A stretch of DNA of 64,000 nucleotides from NCBI RefSeq assembly GCF_040253615.1, contig NZ_JBEJGY010000004.1, positions 7,688,001 through 7,752,000 of the forward strand. Direction: 5' to 3'. This DNA comes from Streptomyces sp. Edi4. Lineage in GTDB: Bacteria; Actinomycetota; Actinomycetes; Streptomycetales; Streptomycetaceae. The translations under genes and the position numbers were made by a program. The notes under the pieces were generated by a model. That model worked only from the letters and a program-made list of their open reading frames with translations, was not told where the DNA came from and did no database searches. Below are positions 24,708 to 32,631 of this stretch, one piece after another (the stretch's first letter is position 1; every line of letters begins with the position of its first letter).

Positions 24708-25115
24708 TCACCCGGACTCGACCACGCGAAAGCGCTGCGCGACGACGAGAGTGTCGTCGCCCATGACCGGAGTGCGGCCCAGCAACGCACGTACGCCCTC
24801 GCTCCGGAAGAACACTTCGTGCGCCGCTCGCCACTCCGCGACATCGGCGTAGCCACGCCCCTCCGATCGCGCGAAGTCGTCGTCCACCTCCTTCAGGGGA
24901 ACGACCCGCACGTCGACGAGTTCGATCGTCACGGCCCGACGGCCCTCGGAGTCGAGCACGGAGAAACGCCGGCCGACTTCCGGTACTGGCTCACCGGCGT
25001 GCGCGTAGAGGTCGAGCAGGCCCGTGAGCGCGGTCTTCTCGCCACTCAGGATGGCCGCCACGCCACGGTCACGTTCCGGCCCGGGGAAGGCGAGTTCAAG
25101 TGTGGGAAGGTCCAT
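24708..25115 (-). CDS. ASCH-domain protein
   Basis: A 135-residue protein with the ASCH/PUA-like fold: LELAFPGPERDRGVAAILSG, EKTALTGLLDLYAHAGEPVP, then FSVLDSEGRRAVTIELVDVR. The GEK-T motif of the first half is the usual RNA- or nucleobase-binding signature. Relatives include small RNA-binding regulators and N4-acetylcytidine amidohydrolases. No strong ribosome site precedes ATG 25115, but the start lies 20 nt inside the end of the LysR gene, suggesting translational coupling. Confidence 0.75.
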   Translation of the reverse strand: MDLPTLELAFPGPERDRGVAAILSGEKTALTGLLDLYAHAGEPVPEVGRRFSVLDSEGRRAVTIELVDVRVVPLKEVDDDFARSEGRGYADVAEWRAAHEVFFRSEGVRALLGRTPVMGDDTLVVAQRFRVVESG

Positions 25116-26046
25116 CGGGAGATGGTACGGCCCCGCTCGCGGGCGCGGTGAACAGCGCCCGGACCGTTTCCGCGGCGGTCTCACGCAGCCAGGTGTGGGC
25201 ACGGTCGTCGTCGAAGCGCTGGTGCCACAGCAGATACAGCGGGACGTCCGGCATCGGGAGTGGCAGCGGCAGAGTGAGCAGACCCAGCTGGTCCCGGGCC
25301 GGGCGGGTTACGGCGTCGGGAAGGGTGACGAGCAGGTCCGTACCGAGCGCGAGGCGCAGAGCGAAGTCGGTGGTGGGCGCGGCGGCGATGATTCGGCGTG
25401 CGTCGCCGCCGCGCGCGCCGAGGGCATCGTCGATCTGGTCACGCAGGCGTCCGCGCCGCGAGACGGTCAGATGGTCGGCGGCCACGTAGCGCTCCAGGCT
25501 CAGCGGGCCTTCGGCGAGGGGGTGACCCGGGCGGACCGCGACGACCAACTGGTCCCTGCCGAGGAGACGGTGACGGATGTCGGGGAGCGTCGGCCGGCTG
25601 GAGCTCGATTCGAGATCGACCTCACCTCGGCGCAACTCGGGGGTGTCCGCGCCGGGTTCGGCCGGAAAGCGCAGCTGGACACCCGGGGCCTGCCGGTGAA
25701 CGGTGGTGATCAGGGCCATTCCGCACGCGGCCATCAGGGCGTCGTGCCAACGGACGGTGAACACCCTCTCGAGGCCAGCCAGATCGAGTTCCTGCCGCGC
25801 GGACATGAGTTGGTGTGCCTGCTGCACGAGAGCGTGCACCTGCGCGCGCATGGCCAGCGCCCGGGTGGTGGGGACCATGCTGCGGCCGGTGCGGACGAGT
25901 ATCTGATCACCGGTGACCTTGCGGATGCGGCCAAGGGAACGGCTCATGGCCGGCGCGGTGACGTGGAGTCGGGCTGCCGCGCCGGCCACGCTGCCCTCTT
26001 CGAGCAGGGCGTCCAGTGCCGTGAGCAGATTCAGATCCAGTTGCAT
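25096..26046 (-). CDS. LysR-family transcriptional regulator
   Basis: The 316-residue protein has an N-terminal LysR helix-turn-helix (DLNLLTALDALLEEGSVAGA, RLHVTAPAMSRSLGRIRKVT) and a periplasmic-binding-like effector domain (residues about 90-300) resembling the NodD/PcpR-type subgroup, with LRRGEVDLESSS and RHRLLGRDQLVVAVRPGHPL. It is divergent from an inositol-monophosphatase-like gene and so likely regulates it. The 118-bp gap contains AT-rich sequence (ATGAGTAAATAG) close to the LysR start. Confidence 0.88.
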   Translation of the reverse strand: MQLDLNLLTALDALLEEGSVAGAAARLHVTAPAMSRSLGRIRKVTGDQILVRTGRSMVPTTRALAMRAQVHALVQQAHQLMSARQELDLAGLERVFTVRWHDALMAACGMALITTVHRQAPGVQLRFPAEPGADTPELRRGEVDLESSSSRPTLPDIRHRLLGRDQLVVAVRPGHPLAEGPLSLERYVAADHLTVSRRGRLRDQIDDALGARGGDARRIIAAAPTTDFALRLALGTDLLVTLPDAVTRPARDQLGLLTLPLPLPMPDVPLYLLWHQRFDDDRAHTWLRETAAETVRALFTAPASGAVPSPDGPSHT

Positions 26047-26164
26047 GACGGTAACTCTATGAGTAAATAGCATGCACTTGTTGATAGTTGGCGAGCCGCC
26101 TACCTTCGAAGTGCGGGTGCGGGACAAGCCGCCCCGCATCCACCGAACCGCAGGGGAGCCCTCC

Positions 26165-26977
26165 ATGAACACAGCCATGCCTTTTGACGTGGACCGGACG
26201 CTCATGTCCGACGTGACGGCCGCGGTGAAGGCCGCCGGCCTCATACTGCGCGACCGCCACACCTCGCACGCCCGAGGTGTGAGCCTGGATGGGATCGTCG
26301 ACGAGATCCATGCCAACGACCGTGCCGTACTCGACGTGCTGCGCGAGCCGCTGCTGCGGGCCCGGCAAGGATCGCTGTGGTCCGAGGACGAACTGGCCGG
26401 CGGCGCTCTCCCGCCGGGGGAGTGGTGGGTGGTCGACCCTGCCGAGGGCAACATCAACCACGTCCACGGGATGGACGACTGGGCCGTCACCGCCACGTTG
26501 GTCCGCGACAATCAGCCGGTACTCACCGTCGTGCACCTGCCGTTGACCGGTGACACCTACACCGCTGTCGCCGGCGGCGGAGCCCGTCTCAACGACCGGC
26601 CCCTTGCGGTGTCCGCCAAGACCGACCTCGGCGCCGCGCTCACCGGCACCGGGCAGGCCAAGCCCGGCGAGGACGAGCACACGTTCCGACGGATCGGTGA
26701 CTCCGTCACCGCCATGCTCGTCAACGGCCTCGTCGTGCGCGTGTCGGTGCCCGCGACGATGCAGCTCATCCACGTCGCCGCCGGACGCATGGACGCCTTC
26801 TGGCAGTTCTCCGACGTGCGCTCGGGCCTGGTGGCCGGTGCGCTGCTGGTCGCCGAGGCCGGAGGTACCGTCACCGACCTGGCGGGCGAACCCTGGAGCA
26901 CGGCCAGCGGTGATTTCCTGGCCGCCGCGCCCGGCATCCACGCGGCCGCCCTCAAGGTGCTCGCGCCGATCGCCTGA
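26165..26977 (+). CDS. inositol-monophosphatase-like protein with altered metal motif
   Basis: The 270-residue protein has the FIG/IMPase fold: SEDELAGGALPPGEWWVVDP, MDDWAVTATLVRDNQPVLTV and a C-terminal GLVAGALLVAEAGGTVTDLA. The hallmark metal-binding DPxDGT motif is replaced by DPAEGN, and the upstream GEExE-type acidic motif is only partly present (SEDE). Either the enzyme uses an altered metal site or it has a different role. GGGGAG five bases before ATG 26165 fixes the start. It is divergent from a LysR regulator and is followed 68 nt later by an F420-reductase-like gene. Confidence 0.75.
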   Translation: MNTAMPFDVDRTLMSDVTAAVKAAGLILRDRHTSHARGVSLDGIVDEIHANDRAVLDVLREPLLRARQGSLWSEDELAGGALPPGEWWVVDPAEGNINHVHGMDDWAVTATLVRDNQPVLTVVHLPLTGDTYTAVAGGGARLNDRPLAVSAKTDLGAALTGTGQAKPGEDEHTFRRIGDSVTAMLVNGLVVRVSVPATMQLIHVAAGRMDAFWQFSDVRSGLVAGALLVAEAGGTVTDLAGEPWSTASGDFLAAAPGIHAAALKVLAPIA

Positions 26978-27045
26978 TCACTCCCCCTTCCACCTCCCCT
27001 CGTGCCCCCGTCCCGTACCACCAGCACAGTGAGGTCCACACCGCC

Positions 27046-27693
27046 ATGACCACCATCGGCATCCTGGGCGCCGGCCGCGTCGGCACCAATCTCGCCGACA
27101 AGCTCGCCGCCGCCGGACACCACGTCATCCTCGGGCAGCGTGGGCCGGTGAAAGAGACCGAGGTGACCGCCCAAGGCGCAGTCCCCCGGGTCTCCTTCGC
27201 CGATCAGCGCGCCGCCGCCCGGGCCGAGGACGTCGTGATCAACGCGACGCCCGGCGACAGCGCCCTTGACCGCCTGTCCGGCCTGCGCGGCGAACTCGCC
27301 GGCAAAATTCTCATCGACGTCTCCAACGCCACCCACGACGCCGCAGACGGCCTGCCCGGCGACCTGTGCTACCCCGGCAGCAGCCTCGCGGAGCACTTGC
27401 AGGCGGCCCTGCCCGACACTCACGTGGTCAAGACGCTGAACACCATGCTGTTCATGGTCATGACCGCCCCCGACACGCTGACCACCCCACCGACCGCCTA
27501 CCTCTCGGGCAACGACGGACCCGCGAAGCAGACCGTCGCCCGTCTGCTCGGCGACCTGGGCTGGCAACCCACGTGGATCGAGGACCTGGGCGACATCACG
27601 ACGGCCCGCGCCACCGAAGCCATGATCCTCGTCGTTCCCCATGTCCTGCGCCGTAACGGCTTCCAGCCCTTCGCGGTCTCCCTCGCCCGCTGA
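27046..27693 (+). CDS. NADPH-dependent F420 reductase-like oxidoreductase
   Basis: The 215-residue protein has an N-terminal Rossmann fold (TIGILGAGRVGTNLADKLAA, residues 3-22) and the NADP_F420-type core: VVINATPGDSALDRLSGLRG, ILIDVSNATHD and VKTLNTMLFMVMTAPDT. Members transfer hydride between NADPH and F420 or reduce small carbonyl compounds. Its position directly after the IMPase-like gene on the same strand suggests shared control by the divergent LysR. Substrate unproven. Confidence 0.8.
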   Translation: MTTIGILGAGRVGTNLADKLAAAGHHVILGQRGPVKETEVTAQGAVPRVSFADQRAAARAEDVVINATPGDSALDRLSGLRGELAGKILIDVSNATHDAADGLPGDLCYPGSSLAEHLQAALPDTHVVKTLNTMLFMVMTAPDTLTTPPTAYLSGNDGPAKQTVARLLGDLGWQPTWIEDLGDITTARATEAMILVVPHVLRRNGFQPFAVSLAR

Positions 27694-27785
27694 ACCGCCG
27701 GGGCTCGGGCGGGCGCCGAGACCGCTTCCGGCGCCCGTGGAACCTTGATCGGGCGTCAGGGTGGCTGGAGTCAGGCGGCGTCAGG

Positions 27786-28193
27786 TCAAGACAGCAGACC
27801 GGCCAGGGCGGCGTGGTCGTGATAGTCGCGCGACCACACGACCTGTCCGTCCCGGACGCAGAGCACGGCGATGTTGTGCGTGCTCACGCTTCTGCCGTCT
27901 GTCGTCCGGGTGACGTCGTTGTCCCACTCGCACACGACGACCTGCGGTTCCGCCGTCTCGCGCACCTCGATGTTCCGAGGCGAAAGCGCCACCGGCGCCG
28001 TGCTGAACCCGGCGAGGTGCTGCTCGATCTCGGCGCGGCCGGTCAGTACCACCTCCGTCGGCTTGGCGAACGGCTGCCGCACCACCGCGTCCTCGGCGTA
28101 CAGGCCGATCATCGTCGCCAGGTCCCGATCGGCGAGCGACTTCAACAGAAGCTCGAACACATCACGGGGACCAAGAACCGTGTTGTCGGGCAT
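27786..28193 (-). CDS. SnoaL-like / NTF2-fold protein
   Basis: A 135-residue NTF2-like protein: LGPRDVFELLLKSLADRDLA, MIGLYAEDAVVRQPFAKPTE, VVLTGRAEIEQHLAGFSTAP and the closing VRDGQVVWSRDYHDHAALAG. Ketosteroid-isomerase-like proteins of this type can be enzymes or ligand binders; none is assignable here. GAGGTCATC precedes ATG 28193. It is divergent from a TetR gene and two matching palindromes lie between them, so it is the probable target of that repressor. Confidence 0.8.
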   Translation of the reverse strand: MPDNTVLGPRDVFELLLKSLADRDLATMIGLYAEDAVVRQPFAKPTEVVLTGRAEIEQHLAGFSTAPVALSPRNIEVRETAEPQVVVCEWDNDVTRTTDGRSVSTHNIAVLCVRDGQVVWSRDYHDHAALAGLLS

Positions 28194-28215
28194 GATGACC
28201 TCCAGAAGCTGGAAT

Positions 28216-28259
28216 CGGAGTGGTTACTCCGTTTCGAACGTTACGGAGTGGTGACTCCG
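28216..28259. promoter_or_regulatory. paired CGGAGT-N4-ACTCCG operators
   Basis: Two perfect inverted repeats, CGGAGT-GGTT-ACTCCG (28216-28231) and CGGAGT-GGTG-ACTCCG (28244-28259), lie 28 bp apart centre to centre in the gap between the SnoaL-like gene and the divergent TetR gene. Two identical dyads in a divergent promoter are the classic layout for an autoregulated TetR repressor. Confidence 0.8.
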
Positions 28260-28278
28260 CTTGTCAAGGAAGGTTCTC

Positions 28279-28824
28279 GTGTCTCCCCGAGCCGACGCCG
28301 CACGCAATAGGTCCGCCGTTCTCCAGGCCGCCGACGAGGTTTTCGTCGAACACGGCGTCGCGGCGTCGACGGAGGAGATCGCCCGACGGGCCGGAGTCGG
28401 GATCGGCACCGTCTTCCGGCACTTCCCGACGAAGGAAGTGCTGCTCAAGGCGGTGTACGAGCAGCGCATCGAGCACCTGGCCGGCCGCGCCCTGACCGCC
28501 GGGACGGACGATGCTCCGCCGAGCTGGTTCCGGGACTTCTTCACCGACGCCGCCATCGCATCGCCCGAAAAGCTGATCCTCGCCGACGCCCTGGGGGATC
28601 TGCGGATGGATGCCGATCCCGAGGCCATGGGCCGGCTGCGCTCGGCCGTCGGCGGCCTGCTCCGGCGCGCCCAGGTCGCCGGGATCGTCCGCCAGGACGT
28701 GTCGTTCGACGATCTGATCGCCCTGCTGATCGCGGCCGGCCGGGCGGCTCAGGTCACAGCGGACGCGCGGACCCGTACCCGCCTGATCGACGTCATCCTC
28801 GACGGCCTCGAACCCCGCGGGTAG
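28279..28824 (+). CDS. TetR-family transcriptional regulator
   Basis: The 181-residue repressor has the TetR DNA-binding domain at the N-terminus (AARNRSAVLQAADEVFVEHG, TEEIARRAGVGIGTVFRHF) and a TetR_C-type ligand domain. GTG 28279 is taken as start because AAGGAAGG lies just upstream; a TTG at 28261 is in frame but overlaps the operator. It should bind the paired CGGAGT dyads and repress itself and the divergent SnoaL-like gene. Confidence 0.88.
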   Translation: MSPRADAARNRSAVLQAADEVFVEHGVAASTEEIARRAGVGIGTVFRHFPTKEVLLKAVYEQRIEHLAGRALTAGTDDAPPSWFRDFFTDAAIASPEKLILADALGDLRMDADPEAMGRLRSAVGGLLRRAQVAGIVRQDVSFDDLIALLIAAGRAAQVTADARTRTRLIDVILDGLEPRG

Positions 28825-28981
28825 CCACCTCGACGAACTCGCCCCGGCGTGGGTGGGTCAACTGTGGCGCTGATATGAGTTTTTCGGCTGGATGAGCTGT
28901 TTCGGTGCGGAGTAGGTGTCGGGTTTTCTCACGTCAGGAAAGAGGGGTGGGAGACCAGATGCGCAGGCCTGGGCGTACCGC

Positions 28982-28995
28982 CAGGAAACTTCCTG
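28982..28995. promoter_or_regulatory. CAGGAA-AC-TTCCTG palindrome
   Basis: A perfect 6-bp dyad with a 2-bp centre lies about 80 bp upstream of the small secreted protein gene; a related half-site TCAGGAAA occurs about 50 bp earlier. It may be an operator for that gene. No binding protein is suggested by the neighbourhood. Confidence 0.4.
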
Positions 28996-29077
28996 ACTCG
29001 GGTCTCGCCCAAGTCTCGCTCGAACAGGATCAGCTCAGGCGCTGGTCGAGATATCCCCCGTGGAGAGGAACTCTCTT

Positions 29078-29335
29078 ATGAAGAGCAAGCTCAACAGGAT
29101 CGTGGCCGTGTCCGTCACCGTACTGGCACTGGGAAGTGCCGCCGCCCCTGCTTACGCGGACGTCGCTACCGGCGGACGTTCCACGGGTGTCGTCTCCGGA
29201 CACCACCCCTTCGTCGCCGGCCGCTGGGCGGGCTTCGCGAGCACCTCCCACGTCCACACCGCTCGCAAGGGATTCGGCTGGGCCACCTCCACCGCGGTGG
29301 GCGGCGGCGAGAGCCACCTCGTCGTCATTCGCTGA
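29078..29335 (+). CDS. small secreted protein
   Basis: An 85-residue protein with a clear Sec signal peptide: MKSKLNRIVAVSVTVLALGS followed by AAAPAYA, cleaving at about residue 27. The mature part of about 58 residues is Gly/His/Ser-rich (VVSGHHPFVAGRWAGFASTS, HVHTARKGFGWATSTAVGG) and has no cysteine. GGAGAGGAA lies before ATG 29078, favoured over an in-frame ATG at 29060. No family was recognised; the function outside the cell is unknown. An 8-bp repeat array begins five bases after its stop codon. Confidence 0.65.
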   Translation: MKSKLNRIVAVSVTVLALGSAAAPAYADVATGGRSTGVVSGHHPFVAGRWAGFASTSHVHTARKGFGWATSTAVGGGESHLVVIR

Positions 29336-29340
29336 CGTCG

Positions 29341-29433
29341 GTAAGCCGGTAAGCCGAGTAAGTCGGCAGCCCGGTAAGTCGGTAGGCCAGTAAGTCGGTA
29401 GGCCGGTAAGTCGGTAGGCCGGTAAGTCGGTAA
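29341..29433. repeat. 8-bp tandem repeat array, about 11 units
   Basis: Units alternate mainly between GTAAGTCG and GTAGGCCG (consensus GTARGYCG), directly adjacent from 29341 to 29433 with one extra base near 29357. Several GTAAGTCG-GTAGGCCG pairs form perfect 16-bp higher-order units. The array lies immediately after the small secreted protein gene and before a strong terminator. Confidence 0.9.
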
Positions 29434-29529
29434 AGGTATCGCCCGGCGCGGCGTCTCGTATCGTCGCCGCGCGCCGCCGCAGCGTCCCTTCCTTGTCGTC
29501 TCCCCGTCGGCCGCACCAGCGGCCGGAGG

Positions 29530-29562
29530 CCCGGGGGACGGTCATCACGACCGTCCCCCGGG
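29530..29562. terminator. strong bidirectional-type hairpin
   Basis: CCCGGGGGACGGTC (29530-29543) pairs perfectly with GACCGTCCCCCGGG (29549-29562) around an ATCAC loop. It lies about 200 nt after the small secreted protein gene and its repeat array and probably ends that transcript. Confidence 0.75.
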
Positions 29563-29690
29563 GGCCACCGCAGCCCGCGCCCCTCCCACCCCCTGTTGCA
29601 ACCGGCCCCCTGCTCCTTGACGGCTCCTTCCCCGTTGTGTGAGCGATCGATGACAACGGGCGGTACGCCCGATGTGTGCTGGTTCGCTGC

Positions 29691-30270
29691 ATGCATGAAC
29701 AGCAACCATTCCGGTTCGACCGGCCACCGTTCCGCCCTCCGTCCCGCCCCCCACCCTGCCCACCGGACCCCCGCCGTCTCACTCGCCGTGTCGCGGGCGC
29801 AACCGCTCTCGCCGCCGTGCTCGGCGTCGCGCTGGTCGGCTGCGGCGGTCAGGACGAGGACTCGGGGCGCAGCGCCGGCCAGGCGGCAGCGCAGTCCAAG
29901 CCGGGCTCCGGCGGCAACGGCACGAAGGTGCTGTGGGTGGGAGACTCCATCGCCGGCGCAGACGCCCCCGCCCTGAGGCCGGAGGGGTGGAAGTCAAGGA
30001 CGCCTCGTCCGACGGCGGCGGCCGGGCCATCCCACCGCGACGGCCGGGTCGGGAGTGGTGGACCTCTACCTTCCGGTGCCGGTGGCCAGGATGAACGGTG
30101 GTGGCCTCGGCGTGACCCAACTCGTCTGCACCGTCGCCAACGCCGTCGTCCCCGGCGGCAAGCAGCCGTCCGCCGTGGACGTACGCGTCCACGAGGCGGC
30201 CACCCCCGGCATCTGGACCGTACGGTGCAACGCGTCCGGCAACGTGCAGTCGGTGCCGGACGCGTCGTAG
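29691..30270 (+). pseudogene. broken SGNH/GDSL-type lipoprotein gene
   Basis: From ATG 29691 the frame gives a lipoprotein signal (AAVLGVALVGCGGQ, lipobox LVGC) and the SGNH block I segment KVLWVGDSIAGADAPAL. At about 29985 the frame shifts; the alternative frame continues EAGGVEVKDASSDGGG as in intact relatives. The rest of the hydrolase domain is missing: the sequence passes into an unrelated-looking C-terminal piece (VVDLYLPVPVARMNGGG, TQLVCTVANAVVPGGK, ending at 30270). The locus looks like a deletion fusion of two gene remnants. Confidence 0.55.
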
Positions 30271-30321
30271 GGCGTGGCCTCCGTCCCGGCGCGCGGCGGA
30301 GGCCCGGGGCGGTTCTTCCGG

Positions 30322-31497
30322 TCAGGCCTGGTCGGGACGGCCGTTCCAGTCGAGGCAGACGACCATGGCGTCGTCGTCGGCCTCAATGGGACCGCGGTGG
30401 CCGGCGAGTTCTTGCAGCACGGCGCGGGGGACCTGGGAGGCGGGCAGGAGGCGGGTGCTGGTGAGGGCTCGCATCAGGGCCTTCTCGCTGTAACGCTCCC
30501 CTGCCGGGGAGGCGACGTCATAGACGCCGTCGCTGACGAAGACGAGCCGGTCCCCGGGCTCGACCTGGAAGGACTCGGTTGTGTAGGGGGTGTCCTCGAA
30601 CATGCCGAGCGGCATCTGCGCCTCGAAGTGGATCTGTTCGGCCTTCCCTTGGCGCAGACGCCACATGCGGGGGGAGCCCGCGTCGACGATCTGGGTCCGT
30701 CCCGTGTCGAGGTCGAAGCGGAGCAGCAGGGTGGAGAGGTGCGCGTGGCCGTGGTAGTGGCCGTAGACGGCTTGGTCGGCGAGGCATGCCTGGTCGGACA
30801 GGGACAGACCGGCCCGGCGGGCGTTGCGCAGCGCGTTGACCGCCAGGTTGGTGAGAAGGGCGGCTTCGATGCCTTCCCCCATGCCGTTGGTGATGACCAA
30901 AGTGAGGTGGTCGGCGGAGGAGGACCAGTCGAAGTTGTCGCCGTAGATCGCGTACGCGGGCTCCAGCTGGGCTCCGATCTCGTACTCCGGGCGGGAGCAG
31001 GAGCGGCCGGGCAGCAGTTGCCACTGCATTTCGGCGGCCAGGGTCAGGCGGTTGGCGCGCCGCGCCTGGAGGTAGACGTCGGTGTCGCGCTCACCCACGA
31101 CGATCTCGTGCCCGAGCACTTCGGCGATGTCGCTGAGCTCCTGCTCGGCCGGGCCCTCGTAGCTGTCGCGCGGCAGCACCACGGCGAGCACGCCGATGCG
31201 GTCCCCACGCACGCTGACGGGCAGATGGACGGTCAGCAGGCCAGCGCGCTCGTCCGTCACGACGTAGGGTTGCTGGGCACCGAACGCTCGCCCCGGGGAG
31301 CTGGTGTGGACAGGGATCGGTTCGGCGGTGTAGGGGAGCTCGCTGACGGGTTGCAGTATGGTCATCGCGTAGTCGGCCATGAGCAGGTCGACGGAGACGG
31401 CTCCGTAGTGCGTGGCGAGAGCGTCCTGCACCGCTTGCAGCAGAGCGTGCGGCGCCGCCTGGCGCAGCGCGCGTTCCGCCGCCGTGAATCTGTCCAC
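30322..31497 (-). CDS. GAF/PP2C (SpoIIE-type) protein with altered metal motif
   Basis: The 391-residue protein has an N-terminal GAF-like sensor (about 1-150) and a C-terminal SpoIIE/PP2C domain. Phosphatase motifs are partly changed: the first metal region GDNFDWS is normal, but the usual D-x-x-GHG motif reads NGMGEG, with Asp to Asn and His to Glu, while VSDGVYD and DDDAMVVCLDW are retained. The segment EMQWQLLPGRS marks the linker. It is a close paralogue of the protein at 36852-38051 and lies next to a divergent MarR gene. It may be a weak phosphatase or a binding partner in stress signalling. GTG start at 31497. Confidence 0.8.
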   Translation of the reverse strand: MDRFTAAERALRQAAPHALLQAVQDALATHYGAVSVDLLMADYAMTILQPVSELPYTAEPIPVHTSSPGRAFGAQQPYVVTDERAGLLTVHLPVSVRGDRIGVLAVVLPRDSYEGPAEQELSDIAEVLGHEIVVGERDTDVYLQARRANRLTLAAEMQWQLLPGRSCSRPEYEIGAQLEPAYAIYGDNFDWSSSADHLTLVITNGMGEGIEAALLTNLAVNALRNARRAGLSLSDQACLADQAVYGHYHGHAHLSTLLLRFDLDTGRTQIVDAGSPRMWRLRQGKAEQIHFEAQMPLGMFEDTPYTTESFQVEPGDRLVFVSDGVYDVASPAGERYSEKALMRALTSTRLLPASQVPRAVLQELAGHRGPIEADDDAMVVCLDWNGRPDQA

Positions 31498-31558
31498 CGT
31501 TCGGATACCGCCTATTCAGGATGAAGATGAAGACGCAGAGGAGCGGGAGGGTCTTTTT

Positions 31559-32119
31559 GTGCCTCAGCGACTGCCAAGACGGCTGAAGACCGTGCCTGTG
31601 GAGAGCGGACACTTCGACGAGGGCTCGGCCGGCCGCCCTGAAGCGGCCGCGTTCGCCGCCCGCGAGGCGATCGAGGTGCTTGAGGTGCTGTGGGGCCAGA
31701 GCAGGGACCTGGCGCCGACCGCTCCAGTGTCGACCTCTCAGCTGCGGGTTCTGTACATTCTCGCGGACAACGACGGCATCAATCTGCGCGCCCTCGGCGA
31801 AGAGCTGGGTTCGGCCCCCTCGTCGGTCAGCCGCATGTGCGACCGTCTCCATGCGCTCGACTTCATCGAGCGAACGCCCAGTTCGGCCAGCCGACGGGAG
31901 GTCGAACTGCGCCTGTCCGGCAAGGGGACGCGCTACCTCAAGGACCTGAGGGCGCGCCGTGAGGCCTCGCTGGCCGAGGTGGTAGCCGGGATGACGCCTG
32001 CCGAGCGGTCTGCCTTCGCGCAAGGGCTCGCCTGCTTCCGGTCGGCGGTGCTGCGCGAGAAGGACGCCACCCGAGACGCCACCCGGCACGTACGCGGCGA
32101 ATCGGCGGGCACTGCTTGA
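31559..32119 (+). CDS. MarR-family transcriptional regulator
   Basis: The 186-residue protein starts at GTG 31559 after GGGAGGG. Its winged helix includes STSQLRVLYILADNDGINLR, LGEELGSAPSSVSRMCDRLH and the wing RTPSSASRREVELRLSGKG. A second MarR of very similar layout lies at 38067-38543, beside the paralogous phosphatase; each pair may have arisen by duplication. It is divergent from the GAF/PP2C gene with a 61-bp gap. It may also act on the intergenic palindromes before rsbR. Confidence 0.85.
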   Translation: MPQRLPRRLKTVPVESGHFDEGSAGRPEAAAFAAREAIEVLEVLWGQSRDLAPTAPVSTSQLRVLYILADNDGINLRALGEELGSAPSSVSRMCDRLHALDFIERTPSSASRREVELRLSGKGTRYLKDLRARREASLAEVVAGMTPAERSAFAQGLACFRSAVLREKDATRDATRHVRGESAGTA

Positions 32120-32631
32120 CGCCGCCGCACAGGCCCACGCCCATCAGTTTCACAGTTGTCAGTCCTCCACGGCGGCTCGGGGCGCACGTGCGACCGCGGC
32201 CGCGTCTAGAGTGCGGCTCCGCATCATTGTTGTCAAATGGCAAGTGTTGCCTAGGGGAAACTGTTCGAAGGGGCGGTCCCGGGGTGATTGGCCGTACGTC
32301 TTCGTCGCGCCGGGTCGCCCTTCTCCTTGGGCGTGCGGCTGCGGTTGGCGGCCGGTTCCGGCGCGACGAGTTCCATGCGCGGATGATGACACGGCCCGGC
32401 GTCCCCCGTGGCGAGCGCCGACGCCCGGCCGCGCCGCCCTGTCCGGCGCCCCCGGGGATGGGGATTTCCGGCGGCGGCCAAGGCCTTTGTCGAGTCGTGG
32501 GAGGGCGGGCCTTTCCCGTTCGCTTCACCCGTGCGTATATTTGCCACACGACAACAGTTGGCGGGCGACGCGTATCCGGCTCAAGAGCCTGAGCGTCCCT
32601 CCCCACAGGCAGGCTGACGAAAGGGATCCGG
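32120..32631. promoter_or_regulatory. rsbR upstream region with overlapping palindromes
   Basis: No gene is supported in these 512 bases. At 32230-32243, TTGTCAAATGGCAA is an interrupted dyad (TTG-N-CA/TG-N-CAA), and overlapping it at 32239-32251 is the perfect palindrome GGCAA-GTG-TTGCC. This is plausible operator DNA for a MarR-type protein and probably belongs to the promoter of the stressosome operon starting at 32632. Confidence 0.45.

Noticed and set aside
29341..29433. Octamer array considered as part of a coding sequence
   Set aside because: It starts after the stop codon of the secreted protein and contains stop codons in the flanking frames; no ribosome site precedes it.
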